From: Psilocybe azurescens
Lineage: Eukaryota; Basidiomycota; Agaricomycetes; Agaricales; Agrocybaceae
Reading direction: 5' to 3'
Assembly: GCA_023853785.1 (NCBI GenBank)
Contig: JAJIRX010001034.1
Location: 16,064-80,063, forward strand
DNA length: 64,000 nt
Positions 20,506-33,337 of the stretch are shown piece after piece. Under the pieces are notes generated by a model, which saw only the letters and a list, made by a program, of their open reading frames with translations, did no database searches and was not told the origin of the DNA. How positions within the stretch are numbered: position 1 is the stretch's first letter; every line of letters starts with the position of its first letter. The position numbers and the translations under genes were made by a program.

Positions 20506-21354
20506 AGGCACACTGGTCGTACAAAGGGAACGGAGGGTACAAGTGTGGCGATGAACACGCTTCGAGTTTGCAAAGGGAGAAGAAGACATCGTGGAAGTGT
20601 CTGAGAGTCATGCTGTGCGACAACCATCCAGTGTGTGGGATTGTCACCCAACCCCAAACCACAGCAAGAGGGATCGACGCCCAGGTTCGAAAGGGTTGCG
20701 AATGTGGGGCACGTCTCATTCATCAGGAATGTTCTATTCGGTCCAATCTATGGCAATGGTCAGGGGGACTTATTATGACAATGGCGGGGATCATGAACAC
20801 AAAAGGCTAACCCACCTCTTACACCTTCTTCCCGACGAGTTTCAACCCCATATATTCCCAAAACTGAGCTATATAACACTATTCGAAGTCACATTCTAGA
20901 TCCTCACACCCGTTGAATATCGTCGATCAGCGCTTTTCCTGTACCCACACATTCACTGAACCAGAAAAATATCCTGCAACGAGGGCCATTGTGGTGCCCA
21001 TTTCATTCTTGTGGTATTTCCAGACTGAGGCTGAGGGTCATTAGGTGGTCACCGGGTCCAGGTGGTTGGGTTTGTTTTAGACAAAATAATTAATCAGTTG
21101 TGAAGCACACTTCTTATCCTCCACAACCTCTGGTCCAGATCTTATTCATTGCTTTATTTAGCAATTTCACTCTGTAATTTATTATCACCCTCTTTTCTTC
21201 ATTCTCTCCCCCACTGCATTTTTTTATGGTACAGGTTTTTATCAAGAGAATATAGCAAAATGTGTCCCAAAGATTTCTCAAAATTCATGCTCACCCCTCC
21301 AGTATTGCACAACCCCCCCCCTCCCACTAGACTATCACCCCATCCCTTTAACAC
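20506..21354. other. Region without a recognised gene
   Basis: No coding region, RNA gene or clear repeat was recognised. A C-run occurs near 21313. Confidence 0.35.
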
Positions 21355-21571
21355 CTATCGACAACCAACGAAGCCACATGCGCGCAGTCCCGTACATAAA
21401 ATACCATCAGGGCCAGATATAGTTTGGATTAGCGTGGTGCAAGCAGTGTCGCTGTAAAGTTTGGCGGATCCTCCAGTTGCACATCCAGTGAGAGAGAAAG
21501 CCCCATTGAGAAGCGGGACCCCTGGGGCCATGCATCCAGTGGTCTGTGCACCAAGGTTGGATCCTACGATA
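21355..21571 (-). pseudogene. C-terminal fragment of a small cysteine-rich (probably secreted) protein
   Basis: The translation LGAQTTGCMAPGVPLLNGAF to GLRACGFVGCR ends at 21355 and has six Cys, in the style of small secreted proteins of basidiomycetes. Its true N-terminus with the signal peptide is missing: at 21572 the A/B repeat begins, and the open frame continues into it (to 21618) with unrelated residues. The fragment was probably cut by the event that placed A/B here. The family is not certain. Confidence 0.55.
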
Positions 21572-22610
21572 CACATACTGATGTTACACTGTAGTATAGT
21601 ATATGATACAAAGTACAATTACAGTGTAGCATTCCATATGGATTCAATAATTCCTTTGAGCCGCCTAATGTATCCTATCTTTAAATAGCAATCCACACTG
21701 TACCATATTATATGGGCCAGTGAATGGAGGCAATCCAACCACTTGATGGGTACATACCCCATATATCCATCGCGACGCCAGGGGTTGCTCTGGCCAGGAC
21801 ATGGTTTGCACATTCCTCGGGTCGGGTCGGGACCGGGTCGGATGCCGGCTTTCTGACTTCATTTCATATATGGGCTGGATTGCACTAAATTTTCAATGTG
21901 CATGAAACCATACCTCTTCTATCTCCCATTCAGTCCAAAGTTCAAACTATGCTCTTAAAAATATGTGCTCTCCGGCCCGTGTCCGAACTTTACCGGGGCC
22001 TGAGTGAGGCCATTAGTTTTACCAAGATGGAAGTGATAAACCTTACGGGAGTCCGTGTAAATAAATTGTCCGACCCATGTCCGAGCCGAAAGGTTCAATA
22101 GGGTCTGCAACACTTGAGGAATGTAGTCTCTGTCTGCTAGGCAAAAATTAGAGGTATATTTCAGTGGTATATTGACGGGTTGGGACAGGCTCGGGACGGG
22201 CGCGGCACGGAACGCCGGCCAGGACAGTTGGACATGACGATCTCACTTACTGCATGACATTGCTCACTTCCCGCATGGTGTGAAAATGGCCATCTCTGTT
22301 ATCTCAAATCCACATGTCGGGTCGGGCTCGGGCCGGACACGGCATTCTCATGTTTCAAAATTCCTGTTTGTCTTCAGGTAGATACCCTTGTCATTCATGC
22401 TCAGGTACTGTATACGAAAATTCACATCTCGGATTGGGAACGGGCCGGGTGTGGTAATCTCACTACTGTTCTGCATGGATTGAAAACACAGACATTTTTA
22501 TGAAGGCAGAAAGGAAGCAGCGTGTGATAATATGAAACGACACGGAAAGTCAGAGCGTATGCCAGGTCCGTCCCGGTGCCGGGTGTGGTGGCATTTTGAA
22601 ATGACTAGTG
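21572..22610 (-). repeat. Unknown repeat A/B, copy 2 (intact, inverted)
   Basis: This 1039-bp copy is the reverse complement of 5048-5840 joined to 14213-14455 and shows the empty Gypsy-2 target site. It starts CACATACTGATG and ends GACTAGTG on the plus strand. Copies 1 and 2 are highly similar, with scattered one-base length differences. Flanks show no shared target duplication. Confidence 0.88.
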
Positions 22611-22667
22611 ACTTTGTGGCATCTTAGTTCCATTGAGTCGCTGCCAAAAGTAATCACCTGAAATGAG

Positions 22668-23492
22668 ATGCATTCACTGATTCAAAAACAGATAGAGCAT
22701 TCAACTATTCGTGAGAGAATCCGGCCCTTTCCCTTGCCTTTGCCCGAATTATCATATTCCGGAGCACCAGTTGCGTTTCTTTTCTGGCCATGCCGTTTTG
22801 GCGATCCTTCCAATCCCATCATCCATGTCCGCTGTATTCGCATCAGTATGCACATTATCATGATATTTTCTCTGAATTCAATCAAAGCGTTTTGCAGGCG
22901 CTTGTGACTCATTAGCAAGACCTTTCTTGTGAAGGTCCACGGCTTTCAACTTTGGCGACTTCAGCCAGATACAGGCGATTTGCTGCATCCTTATAGGAGG
23001 CTCCGAGCCGGTTCATGGTCGCAACGACTTCGGCATGAATATTGAGACGCCTCCTCATTGCTTAAATCCTTATAATCATTAGAATAATGCTGATGCAGTA
23101 CCGGTATTGAGCTTACGGGATTGGGTGGAACCCTGATGTGCTCCTCTGCAATTTCAACAAACGGCCAATTAAGTACCTGAGAGCTCTAACCATATTTAGC
23201 ATGGGACGGGAAACAAAATAAAACCGGACGGAATAATAAAACCGGGACGGACCCGAACAGAGTGTACTAAATCATCTCCCCGGGCCCGTGCCGGGTCATG
23301 TTGAATACTGACCTTGGCGCTCCGCCATAGTCGTCTCCATTTTTTTCTTCTCACGTATACGCCTGGAAAGGGATTGGAGGAGATCGGAAGTATAAATTGA
23401 GGGACAAGATATCCCTCTTTCTTGTCTGCTGCTTTAGGGATAATAACATATCCCTCTGGGACTGAAGATGTATGTGTCTTGGGGTTAGGCAT
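22668..23492 (-). pseudogene. Element-linked hypothetical protein with SYKDAANRLY motif
   Basis: The start at 23492 gives MPNPKTHTSSVPEGYVIIPK and KEGYLVPQFILP; after one or two introns (a donor GTCAGTATTC lies near 23315) the motif IHAEVVATMNRLGASYKDAA then NRLYLAEVAKVE is read at 22945-23045. From memory, small proteins with this layout (an EGY..P..Y.VP..L start and a SYKDAAHRLY motif) recur next to agaricomycete transposons; their job is unknown. Frames change between the segments, so the copy is probably broken. It is transcribed away from the C6 gene. Confidence 0.6.
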
Positions 23493-24646
23493 GGTGGTTG
23501 TAAAGTAAGTCACACTGAGTGTTTAGGGGTTACAACGCGATTGTGGCTGCAGTGTTGATGCTTATTTGGCAGATTGATGGCTGGTTGATGTTTACCATCA
23601 CCGCATTTTTTTCCACTCTTCAATTACCGTAACTTCCTGTGCCGATCCGCCAACTTTCACGGCAAAACCCGCCTTCCCACTTACCAGTTTCAACGCAAAA
23701 TATGTCCAATAAAACCATCTTCGCGAATTCCGATGTTTTGTCGGCTCCTTGTTGCATCTGGACGACTTGATGCAAAAAGGCGCTAATAACGGCAATATCC
23801 TGGACGTTCTGAAGGCACAGAAGCAGGGTTTGGTAAGTACATTTGCCATGTTAACATTATATGTTCTGACCAAAGATTTAGAGAAATGTTTTAATTGCCG
23901 ACAACGAAGGTCTATTTAAAGAAACAATCGACGCCACGGCCATCTTTTCTTGTGGGCCCCTATGTACTAATACTACGTAAACTTACAAGAACCCAGATTT
24001 TGACCCCCGCCCGTTTGGCGGGAAAAGTACAACAAACGCCGCGACCGGAATCCAGGGAACAATCAAGGGAGGTGATGGGACACGCAGAAGGGAGTGGTTT
24101 TGGAGTCGGCAAGGCTGGCTGGAAGGGCAAGGAGAGCACGGTCCAGTCAGGCTAACGGTCAGGCAAGGTGATTCAAGAAGGAGTGTCAGTCGGGGATGAT
24201 CGAGGTGCAGCGGGAATGGGCGAGGGAACGGGCGCGAGGGCAGGGGCGGACAAAAGGAGTGGAGGAAAGATAACAGGGCCGGCTGCCGCCCGGTCCCAGT
24301 CCCGGTTCCAGATCTCGTTTTGCCAACGCCCGACGCAGGTAATGCAGGTGAACACAAACCCGATCAAATCCAAGATATCCGGACCAGGGCAGCATCAGGC
24401 TGCCGGGATCGGAAGGGCGACCGCAGCCTCAGAAAGCGTCGGGGTCAAAGCCTCGACCAAAATCAAAGCCCACACAGGACCGGGATACTGTCCCGGTTCT
24501 ATCAACCGGTATGCGCCACCATTTATTGGCATTACAAGCATTTGATGACCCAGAACCAGTGTCGTCTCCACCCATTTCGACATATCGCACCCCCGCCACT
24601 GCCAGCGCCCTCTCAACAAATCCGCCCCTCCATTGAGCTTTCCAGA
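23493..24646. other. Intergenic part of KDZ-1
   Basis: This is a divergent promoter region between the SYKDAANRLY gene and the C6 gene. Open frames at 24168-24646 are Gly/Ala/Arg-rich on both strands and look compositional. Nothing firm was recognised. Confidence 0.35.
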
Positions 24647-26350
24647 ATGTCAATCACGCCTAATGTCAACAAGAGATCGCAGGCACTTCGTCCAGTGCAA
24701 GAGGACACAGAGATGGGAGACGGCACGGACTCCCGGGAACCGCACACCGTCCCGCTCATACAAGGCTGGCGCTGGGAGCAGTGACAGGAAAAGCGCAAAA
24801 GGTCCCCTGAGCCAGTTGAGGAGGAGAAAGACAGCGAAGACGAGGATGCAGAGGGCGACAACGACGACGACAATGACACCAGCGATGACAATGACGACGA
24901 CGACGATGATCCTCATGTCGCAAAACATTACCTGGATCCCGGTGACAGATCGGCGCGGCAATCCGGCCACCACGCCCGCCACCCAAACGTTCCAATAGAG
25001 CCTACGCGGTGATGTGCTTGCGATGCAAGAGGAAGAAACTGTCCTGCATGCAGGTAGAAGGCCACCGAGTGGCGGGTCATGCTATCACTGCGCCTTATCG
25101 CACGAAGCATGTCAGACGGGACAGGAAAAAGACGGGAAGAAGGACAAGGGAAAGGGAAAGGCGGAGGGGAAGGGGGCGGCTGCTAAGCCGGGAGCAAAGC
25201 GGGCAAAGATCGACGCATCCGTGTCCGACCTTGGTTTCAACCCGGCTTTGGCAGGTAAGTGATTCACTTGTTTACATTCCGGTCATAAAGCTAATGGGAT
25301 CTGCAGGCATCACTGCAGACGACATCGATCGCTGGAAGGCATTGGACGAAATCGTTCCGCGGCTGGAGGATAGGATTGAGAAGCTGGAGGAGGAGGTGGC
25401 CAGCCATCGAAGGTCAACGGACAAGGCGCGGGAACAAATTGGGAAGAATATGGGAGTCATCCAAAAATTCAAGGACGAATTCGGCGACATCTGCGACGCA
25501 ATAACGCGACGCTGGAGGATTGTGTAGCTAAGCTACAGAGGCAAGCTGCTGGAACGAGGACTACATCCACGTCCAGTGCCGGTACATCTGAGGCCGGGAT
25601 GGCTTCCGGGGCCGGGCATCGTCCGGAGGTGTCTTCCTCCGACCTCCCAATGTCCAATCTACTCCACATAACGTGGGTCGTCAGCCAACGCCTGAACCTT
25701 CCGCTGGACCAACCGCTGCCTCTCATTCTTCCTCGGGCCTCCCTATCCGCTATCGATCCGTCGTCAAATGTCGCCACGGACTGTGCGCCCAGCAGTCAAT
25801 TGTCGTCCGGGCCAACTATCCCCGCCCGGTCCGTCGGGTCCGGCACAAACGCCGGATACATATCTTCATCGTAAGTACGATCCCAACCGTCCAAGTCATG
25901 GATGTATTTATCACAATATTACTGGCGACGTCATTTGGCAGTACAATCCAGCTCCCACTACAGTACCCCGCCAACAAGCGAAGATGTCGATATGGAGCAA
26001 CATGCACGTCCACTGCAGGCAACGACACCCCAGCTGATCAAATGGAAACGGAGGAGGACAAGCAGCCGCAGTCGCCCGCTTCGCTCCGAGCTCAGCACAC
26101 CGGCGCAAACTTCTGCTGGATCGCAGCTGTCGCTTCCGATAGCGACCTCGAGCTCTGAGGACCACCGCCCCGGGCCTCACCTGCGTCCGGCTCCGGCGCG
26201 GACTCCGTCCCGCAGCTTCAATTTGAATGGTGACTCCCGGACTGCGGTTGTTATCACGCTCGGAGGCCACACTAGTCAGTCCACTCAGTCGTCAACACGA
26301 CTTGGTCGACGACACGGAAGACGAGATGGATTCCGATTAGGCAGACATTA
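24647..26350 (+). pseudogene. C6 zinc-cluster and coiled-coil protein (KDZ-1 cargo)
   Basis: Starting at MSITPNVNKRSQALRPV, the protein has a basic patch (KRKRSPEPV), a long acidic run of Asp/Glu (24830-24910), then CLRCKRKKLSC (25015-25047) and CYHCALSHEAC (25080-25112). The spacing CX2CX6C, ~11 residues, CX2CX6C equals the fungal Zn2Cys6 pattern; the two halves are in different frames, so there is an indel. A basic linker GKKDKGKGKAEGKG follows, then an intron (25254-25307) and a coiled coil LEDRIEKLEEEVASHRRS. DNA binding is expected; target and role are unknown. Further shifts occur after 25490. Confidence 0.65.
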
Positions 26351-26597
26351 ACGAGATTGGATTCTGTGGGCGAAGTTTTTTTTTGACGGTACATACGCTG
26401 GTGGAATGTGGTGATGTCTGGGCAAGTATATTTTTGTTCGTACATATAGTGGGATTTGTAATTTGTCTTGCTACATACTGAGCTGTTTTTTATTTTTGTC
26501 ATATAAACAGTATGTATTTTTGTGCATCCAATAGAACTGGTCTTTCTCGTGAAAATATGAGGTCTAATACTGTTATTCTCGAATTCTCCTTATGCGT

Positions 26598-29340
26598 TTA
26601 CGCGGCCATTGACCCGAGTCTGTCCGACTCGGACTCTAGTAATGCCAGTGTGTCTGCAGTCCGGACTGCCCTCTTCGCAGCAGTGACAGCCTTACCATGA
26701 AATGCTTGCCGATGCAGGTCGTTGTGTAGTTGTTTCATCAGTGATATGAGTTCCGGCACCGCCTCGGGTGCCGCTCCGATTGACTCTTGCTGGTCATGTT
26801 GTTGTGTAGTTGTTTCATTAGTAATATCGCCCGGTATCGGCACGGATTCCGCTCCGGTCACTGGGCTGGCTATAGTGTTAAATAAGTCCGACATTGGAAC
26901 TTCTAGGTCGACAGATGATGACTGAATAGGAGCCACAGTTTTTGACTTTCTTTTCGTTTTTGGAGGCTCAGCATGGGACGCAATGTGGATTAATGATAGG
27001 TCGATATTGCTTGAGCCATCCACCATCTGTTGTTGATCATGGTCCGCCCGGACAACGGGACGGCAACGGTGTTCGAGAAAGTGCCATTGCCATTTAAATT
27101 GGACATAAAAGCTTGTGGTTGTGTTTGGAATGTGGTAGTGGTTAAAATGTTCGTTATCAGACACTGCCTGACTGTTGTGGAACATGTTTTGGCTGGCACT
27201 AAAGCTCCTGATATATGCCATGTTGTCAAGTCTGTCGTCCGGATCGTCATTCAAGGGTCCCATTGTTATTTCGGCATTGGATGGCCCCGCAGCGACTGAA
27301 TGTGCAGTTGCCAAGCTGGCATTGTAGCTATATTCCGGATAAGGTCCCACATTCGTTCCCCAATCCCAAGCATTCGGTTGTTCATGTCCGCTATGACGTC
27401 GTTGCCCGGATAAAACTGTGGCAAATGAAAGAGTGTTGTTTGTGAAGTCAAAAGCTCCGGATAGCCATCTTCAACATCTCCCTGAACGTTCGGGACCGGC
27501 GCAATGGCTTTCTCTTTACCTTTGCCAACTGTGAGGGATATGTTTGCCGATAGATCCGGATCGGAATCCGGGCGGGACTCATTTGGAGGAGCATATCTCC
27601 AATCCTGAACACATTTTGGCCATCTGGATTTTGTACTTTGCTGTTGTCTTTTGAAGCTTTGGTGTTTCCCGTTTTGGAATGTTTCGGTTTTTGTGCTTGG
27701 AGGAGGATCGCGGGATTGGGATTGGGATTGGGATTGGGACCGGGATCAGACTCATCGTGCGCACTGTCGTCCAATAACGTGTCCGGATAGGTTCGTAACC
27801 TTTTGTTTGGCATTGACCATTGAAAAGCGAAATACATGGCTTATGGGATGTGTTTTCTGTCGCCCCAAAATGTGGTCTATCAGTGATATTAAGTTGGGTA
27901 AAGACAAGTCGCGAGGGTCTTTCATTTCGAATCCACTGGGCAGATATTCCGGCGGTATAAACAGTGCCTGATTTTTCTGTAGTTGTCTGTATGGGACTTG
28001 TTGGCTTTGACCGTGTGTTGCCAGCTCTATTCAAATTTTCGGTTACACAGTGCCGGCAAAGCAATGAGGTGTACGCACTGTAATGTTTCGCAAGGTATTT
28101 TGAATCATTTCATCGAGTTCTTTCTTGACAGGTAGGTTGCCTGACTCTTGTGTCCAAATCCTTAAGGCAGGATCGGGAATCCGTCGCCAGGCGAATTGCA
28201 GGCCAAGATCACATACAGCAGTGCCAGTGCCGGTGGACATCCATGGTGCAGGTGCAGGGTTCAGGATCTTCCTCATTTTGGTTATATATTCCATGACATA
28301 AAGCTTCATTTGGTGAACCTGGGGCCTATATTGACTTTCAAATAGTGGGGCATCGACATCCATAATTTCTGCCATCTGATCAAGACTATAAACTGCGATA
28401 AGAACAAAGAATGCCGGTGCCGGGCTCGGGAGCCGGCTGGGACTTGAGAGAAGTTTGCTTACACTTGAACAACAAGCTTGCCCGATGAGTCCGTGTACGC
28501 AACAAATGAAAGAACCCCATTTCGTTCCAATGACCTCTTGCGCCTTTCGACAACCGTGAGATGGCATTTTTTCGGCCAGCCTATTTTACACATTGATTCA
28601 GCTGGCACGCAAAGAAGCATATAACTCACTGTTGTCTTCTGTCCTCATCTTGATTATCTGCGAAACAATCTCTGCACCTTTTATATCCAGATGTTCCAGC
28701 TGCAGTGCTGACATTCGTTGCAAGATATTTCCGAGGGCCTTCATGCGAAAGTCAAACCAATTAGGTGTTTGGTGGATGCGGAATCAAGTCCCATTAGGCT
28801 TGCAATCTCTGCAAAAACATCGTCCTTGCGTGTCCGCCATAAAACTTCAGTCCTTTTCATTGCTGCCCCGGCAATCACTGTTTCTGCGACTTTAGTTCCT
28901 CGCCATGTGTTTTGCATCCAAGCAATTAGCTTCTATATAATGTTCAAAGTCCAAAAGGCGCCCAAATGTATTTTTAGAACATTGAACTCTAACTTTCGAA
29001 ATAAAATGAAAGCTTAACGTACCCTTGTTTGTGTTCGTGAGTCTCCAATATCCTGGCCTATACTTTCCCAGTACTGAAATATATCGGGCAGAATGTATGT
29101 CTTCGCCACGCTTTTGCGTTCCTCCACTGATTTCGATGCAAGATACCTTGCTTTGTGGGCGTCAAGCACTTTCCTTTCTTCAGCGTTGTACACAACTTGA
29201 CGCCGATCTGGACGAACAAGAAACTCCGGGATGACAGGATTGGGGATCGGACCAATATCGTCGTTCACGTCGTCCGGGTTTACCTCATTGGTGGATGTGC
29301 TTGGTGAGGCAGGAGGATGTCCGATAGTTGCAGAGTCCAT
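26598..29340 (-). pseudogene. Element-linked hypothetical protein, multi-exon
   Basis: The start at 29340 gives MDSATIGHPPASPSTSTNE, then VVYNAEERKVLDAHKARYLA and AKTYILPDIFQYWESIG. Later exons carry AWMQNTWRGTKVAETVI, WFDFRMKALGNILQRMSALQ and IRNERPSRLVFTQLNITD. The C-terminus reads LHRQAFHGKAVTAAKRAVRT. Introns of ~50-60 nt are likely at several places (for example near 28985-29020). I do not recognise an enzymatic domain. The gene is transcribed divergently from the KDZ transposase with ~190 bp between starts, which suggests a shared promoter. Indels and an early TGA near 28738 break it. Confidence 0.55.
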
Positions 29341-29526
29341 ATCTGCAACAAAAGTGTAATGGCAGAACGATAAAGAGCCAAGCAGAGGAAGCTGCAATCG
29401 GATGGAAATTTTCACAATGTGATTTCAAATAAAGCACCGGATGTTGTCTACCGGATACCCTATGATGCGGTCATATGGTAAATTTTCATGTGCAATCTTA
29501 AAACATCTCTCTCTCCCCTTCTCTCA

Positions 29527-32500
29527 ATGCCCTCTCAAAGACAAAAAAACAAGAAAGAGGCACGGCGAAATGTTTTGTGTGAAGGGGACGTCGAGGCCGC
29601 CGCCATTACATATGAAACAAGGAAAACTGTCACACGGAATGGGCGAATAAAGACAAAAAATACGCAGTTGCACTGGACCATGAACCAACAGAGCCTACTG
29701 CCGGGCCTTCTGAACCGAGAGACATGGATCCAGATATTGAAGACAATCCATTTTATGACATGGACGTGGAAGTGGATGACTCTGTTGTAGAGCCAAAATC
29801 ACGGAAGGTCAGACTGTTTTAAATACATCCATTCAATTCACATTTTGACCAAATTGAAGACACAACGGGATTATATATTTACAGTTGGTGGAAGAGTAGA
29901 TGATTTACTGGGGGCATTGCTTAGCCGGGAATCACTACGACCCGAGCTCTCTGAGTGCATTCATTGTGCTTCAAACCTACGAGCAGTCTGGCGTTGTCAG
30001 GACTGCAGTATGCCTATAATGCTATGCAGATCATGCATGCGCAAGACACATCAAGACAATCCTATGCACAGAATTCAACGGTGGACCGGTTCCCATTTCC
30101 GCAAAGCCGAGCTTTGGGAAGTCGGAAGTTACCTTCTAATAACCCATCATGAGGGTAATCCTCTGTGCGCAGCCCTCAAATTTCAGACCAAATATTTGGA
30201 GTCATTGGAGCGGCCCAAAGACGAGAGGGAGCAGGCAGAACTCCGGCAACAGGGTGCAGGATTTCAGAATGCGCGTCCGGAACCGGAACGGGCCGGTGCG
30301 GTTCGGGTCCAACCAGCGCGATGACACTCGTGCTGGTACTCACCAGCAAGAATGGACGGATAGACCTCAGCCAGCCGACTATAATTTTAACGATCAAGAA
30401 TTTGATCGCTACCTGCAATCGTTGCAAGACAATTCCAACGTGGTACAAGGCGAAAACGGTGCCGGATGAGGAGCCCGACGACGCAACAGAAGTCACAAAT
30501 GCCGATGCCGATGTCCATTTTATCCCGGACTATCTCGAAGCACTAAACATTGGTGATGCCGATCCCACAACAGCCTTTGCAGGGAGCATTCCCACCGCTG
30601 ATGGTTTGAATAATTCATATGTCCGTGTCGTTCACACAAACGGACTTCACCACTGGCGATGGTTTCTTGTTCATGCCGGGGCCTGACGTTCTTCCACTTG
30701 ATTTGATGGCGAGCAGGCTGATACCGACAAGCTTCTATCATGTCCGGACATTGTTTTCCGCTCAAATGCTTGATTTTTTCGTCTTTCAAATCTTGAACTC
30801 AAGGCATCGGCATATCAATTTTACACTCTATTCGCTGATAACGAACCCAATTGCTCCCTCAAGTGTGGTTGATCTGTACAACGGAATTTAGCGTATGACC
30901 CGTCTGTGGAGATGGATGAAGAAACTCAAATGGTCAGGATTTGCAGGTCATAATGGTAGAAGTGCGGCGGACGTCCGGAAGGTGAACTTGCAAACTACTG
31001 CCCGGCATGTCCACAGGTCGGGGTTAACCTGCCGGACAATTGGAAAGACGACCCAAACCGCTGGGTGTATAAACAAATTTTGTGGCTGATGGAAATTTCA
31101 AGGCCGATCATGTTCGAACGGAGAAGCCGTCGCAGGATATATGGCTATCGGAAGGAGGAGGCATGATTCCGCTTCGTGAAGAGTATGATACGTTCCTGAA
31201 ACATGCTATAGAACGATTAACGGTCAGTTTGCGGCTCCGATGCCGTCCCGACCCGATCCCGACCCGACTAAACTGTGTACACAGGGCGCACCTTGTGAGA
31301 ACACATTTAAGGCTATCAAGAACGCTCTGATCGCCTCATCCGCCTGCGATATCACCGGAATTGTTGCATTTGCGTGTGCTCGACATGGATGCTTTGCTCC
31401 TAATTCTATGGTTGATCTTTTCAAGGGTGAACAGCAAAAACGTCGATTTTTCATTTTTAATGGCACTGGCTTCCACTCTAGTCCACCCGGACCAAGGAGC
31501 TATGGTGATATACAACATTATATGTCAATATTTTATTTACCTGCTGCTCCGGATTGGACATTTGCTGCCGTCCGGTCTCAAGATTGATCGAGCAATTGGT
31601 ATGTTTCACGTTCATGCCCATAAAGACGAATGTTTTTCCGCTATGCGCCCACGTTTATCCCGGGCGCGGCCACTGTTTGTGGTGAAATATTGGAATCATT
31701 GTGGTCAAACTTAAATCCAATCTCCCGGGCGGCACGGACAGCAACTCTGGCGCACCGTGCAGAGCTCCTGGACGATCATGCCTGCGATTCGAACCATAAA
31801 AGACTCTGGGAATATGGAAATATCTTTCCAAACGTTTTGTAGAAGCTGACCTGCACAGAGACAGGTTTCACAACTGCTTCATGAAAGTTAGTGCCGCGGC
31901 CGGGGGGGCGGACACAGTCGACATGTGGACGAAACAAATTGAAGATGCAGAATCTCAGCGACTGCATAATCCCAAGGCGATGGATGTATATGCTGCCAAA
32001 GCGTCTGGCCGATATCGGATCCGGGGTTGACAGTACCTCGGAAGCTGACCTGGACCCGACCCGGTGCCGGTCCGCTATCGAATCTTGGTTAGAATTTGCA
32101 CTGCTAGTGGAAGAAAAACAGTAAGTCAATATTCATTTCCTATGTAATCAATCAAATGACCCGGCTTCAGGTTGGACATTCGAATTAGGACACGGCGCCT
32201 GATTAACGAGGATCGCATCGACGACAGGGATAAAATGAACAAATTACGGGAAGAATTGGCTGCGGAGATGACGCAGCTCACTCACTGCAAGGCCTTGCGG
32301 GAGCTCTTCAGATATCTGGTCAGAGTGTTATTATACCGGACCAACCACTGGATATTTGGGAAGACGGGGATGACATCCCGACCCGACCCATTGCCGCCGA
32401 ACTCCATGATGACATTCACCTCCACTTACTATGTCTACCATCCAATGGTAATTGCAGCGAAAGCTACAATGATCGCGGAACTTAAAGCACGAATCAAGCA

Positions 32501-33279
32501 GGCTACCGGTCATTTGAATCAAATCCGTGAACTCATTGCAGAGAAGTCCTTCTTGTATTCGAGTGTATACAGAGATGCCCCGAACAAGGGGTCCGGACCC
32601 GGGCCCGTGCAACAATTAAAGCAGCTAATCACAAAATATCTTTTCATTCCCAGGTATATACTCATTGCCGTGCCCGGCTAATCCGGCTGAATGCTGACAA
32701 TATCACCCTCGCGCGAAACTCCGTGTGCTAAAGAAGGAAGATGTTAGGGGAAGCACCATGATTTTGAATCCCAATCTTTCAGGCTCCACAACACTTCGCC
32801 TGTCTTGGATTTGGCATTCGGTGAGCCAACGCCTTTTGCCCGAGTGAAAGCGGCCAAAATGCCGGTCCCGTACCGTGCCGACTCCGGACAACGATGAAGG
32901 AGACTTGGGTATGGAAGAAGAAACGGATCCCGCAACTATTCTTGAATGTAAGCCATTTATTTCAAATTGTGTGACGTCATGCTAAATAATATTAGTTAAA
33001 CGTGTACATTGGCTTCGTGCAAGGGCACAGTTCCAAAGATGGGACAAAGAGAAGACACTTGTTTCATATGAGATGCAGTGGACCGTATCCTATTTTATGA
33101 AGAAAAGCCGGTCGTGGAAATTAGCGGCAGCAGGTCCGGGACGGGATTCGGCTCAATTGCCACCCGGAGTCGTTGCATATGCACACCGGCAGTCTGAAAT
33201 ATGGCATCAATTGGCAATTATTGCTGACCAATGTATCAACGATCAAACCCTAATTATAAATCAATGTAACCAAATTTGA
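29527..33279 (+). pseudogene. KDZ-superfamily transposase with CxC2-type cysteine cluster (KDZ-1)
   Basis: KDZ (Kyakuja-Dileera-Zisupton) transposases have an RNase H fold and cut out multi-gene DNA transposons. The start at 29527 gives MPSQRQKNKKEARRNV. The N-terminal cysteine cluster is CIHCASNLRAVWRCQDCSM, then LCRSCMRKTHQDNPMHRIQR (29955-30090). The core has VADGNFKAD (about 31080, first Asp kept), FACARHGCFAPNSMVDLFKG (31375-31430), YNIICQY (31511-31530, where YDxxCQ is expected), FHVHAHKDECF and GEILESLWS (Glu kept, about 31680). The C-terminus is WLRARAQFQRWDKEKTLV. Many stops and shifts plus Asp to Asn make it inactive. Confidence 0.88.
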
Positions 33280-33337
33280 TGACACCTTATCTTTCATTTT
33301 TTCAACCATCTACTATCACTACTCAAATCCACAAGTT

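Noticed and set aside
5048..22610. A/B repeat as a CACTA (En/Spm) element because it begins CACTA
   Set aside because: The other end is ...GTATGTG, not TAGTG, and no 3-bp target duplication is seen.
23983..24785. Overlapping frames on both strands left of the first C6 gene
   Set aside because: Arg/Gly/Ala- or Pro/Leu-rich composition, open on both strands, no recognised motif.
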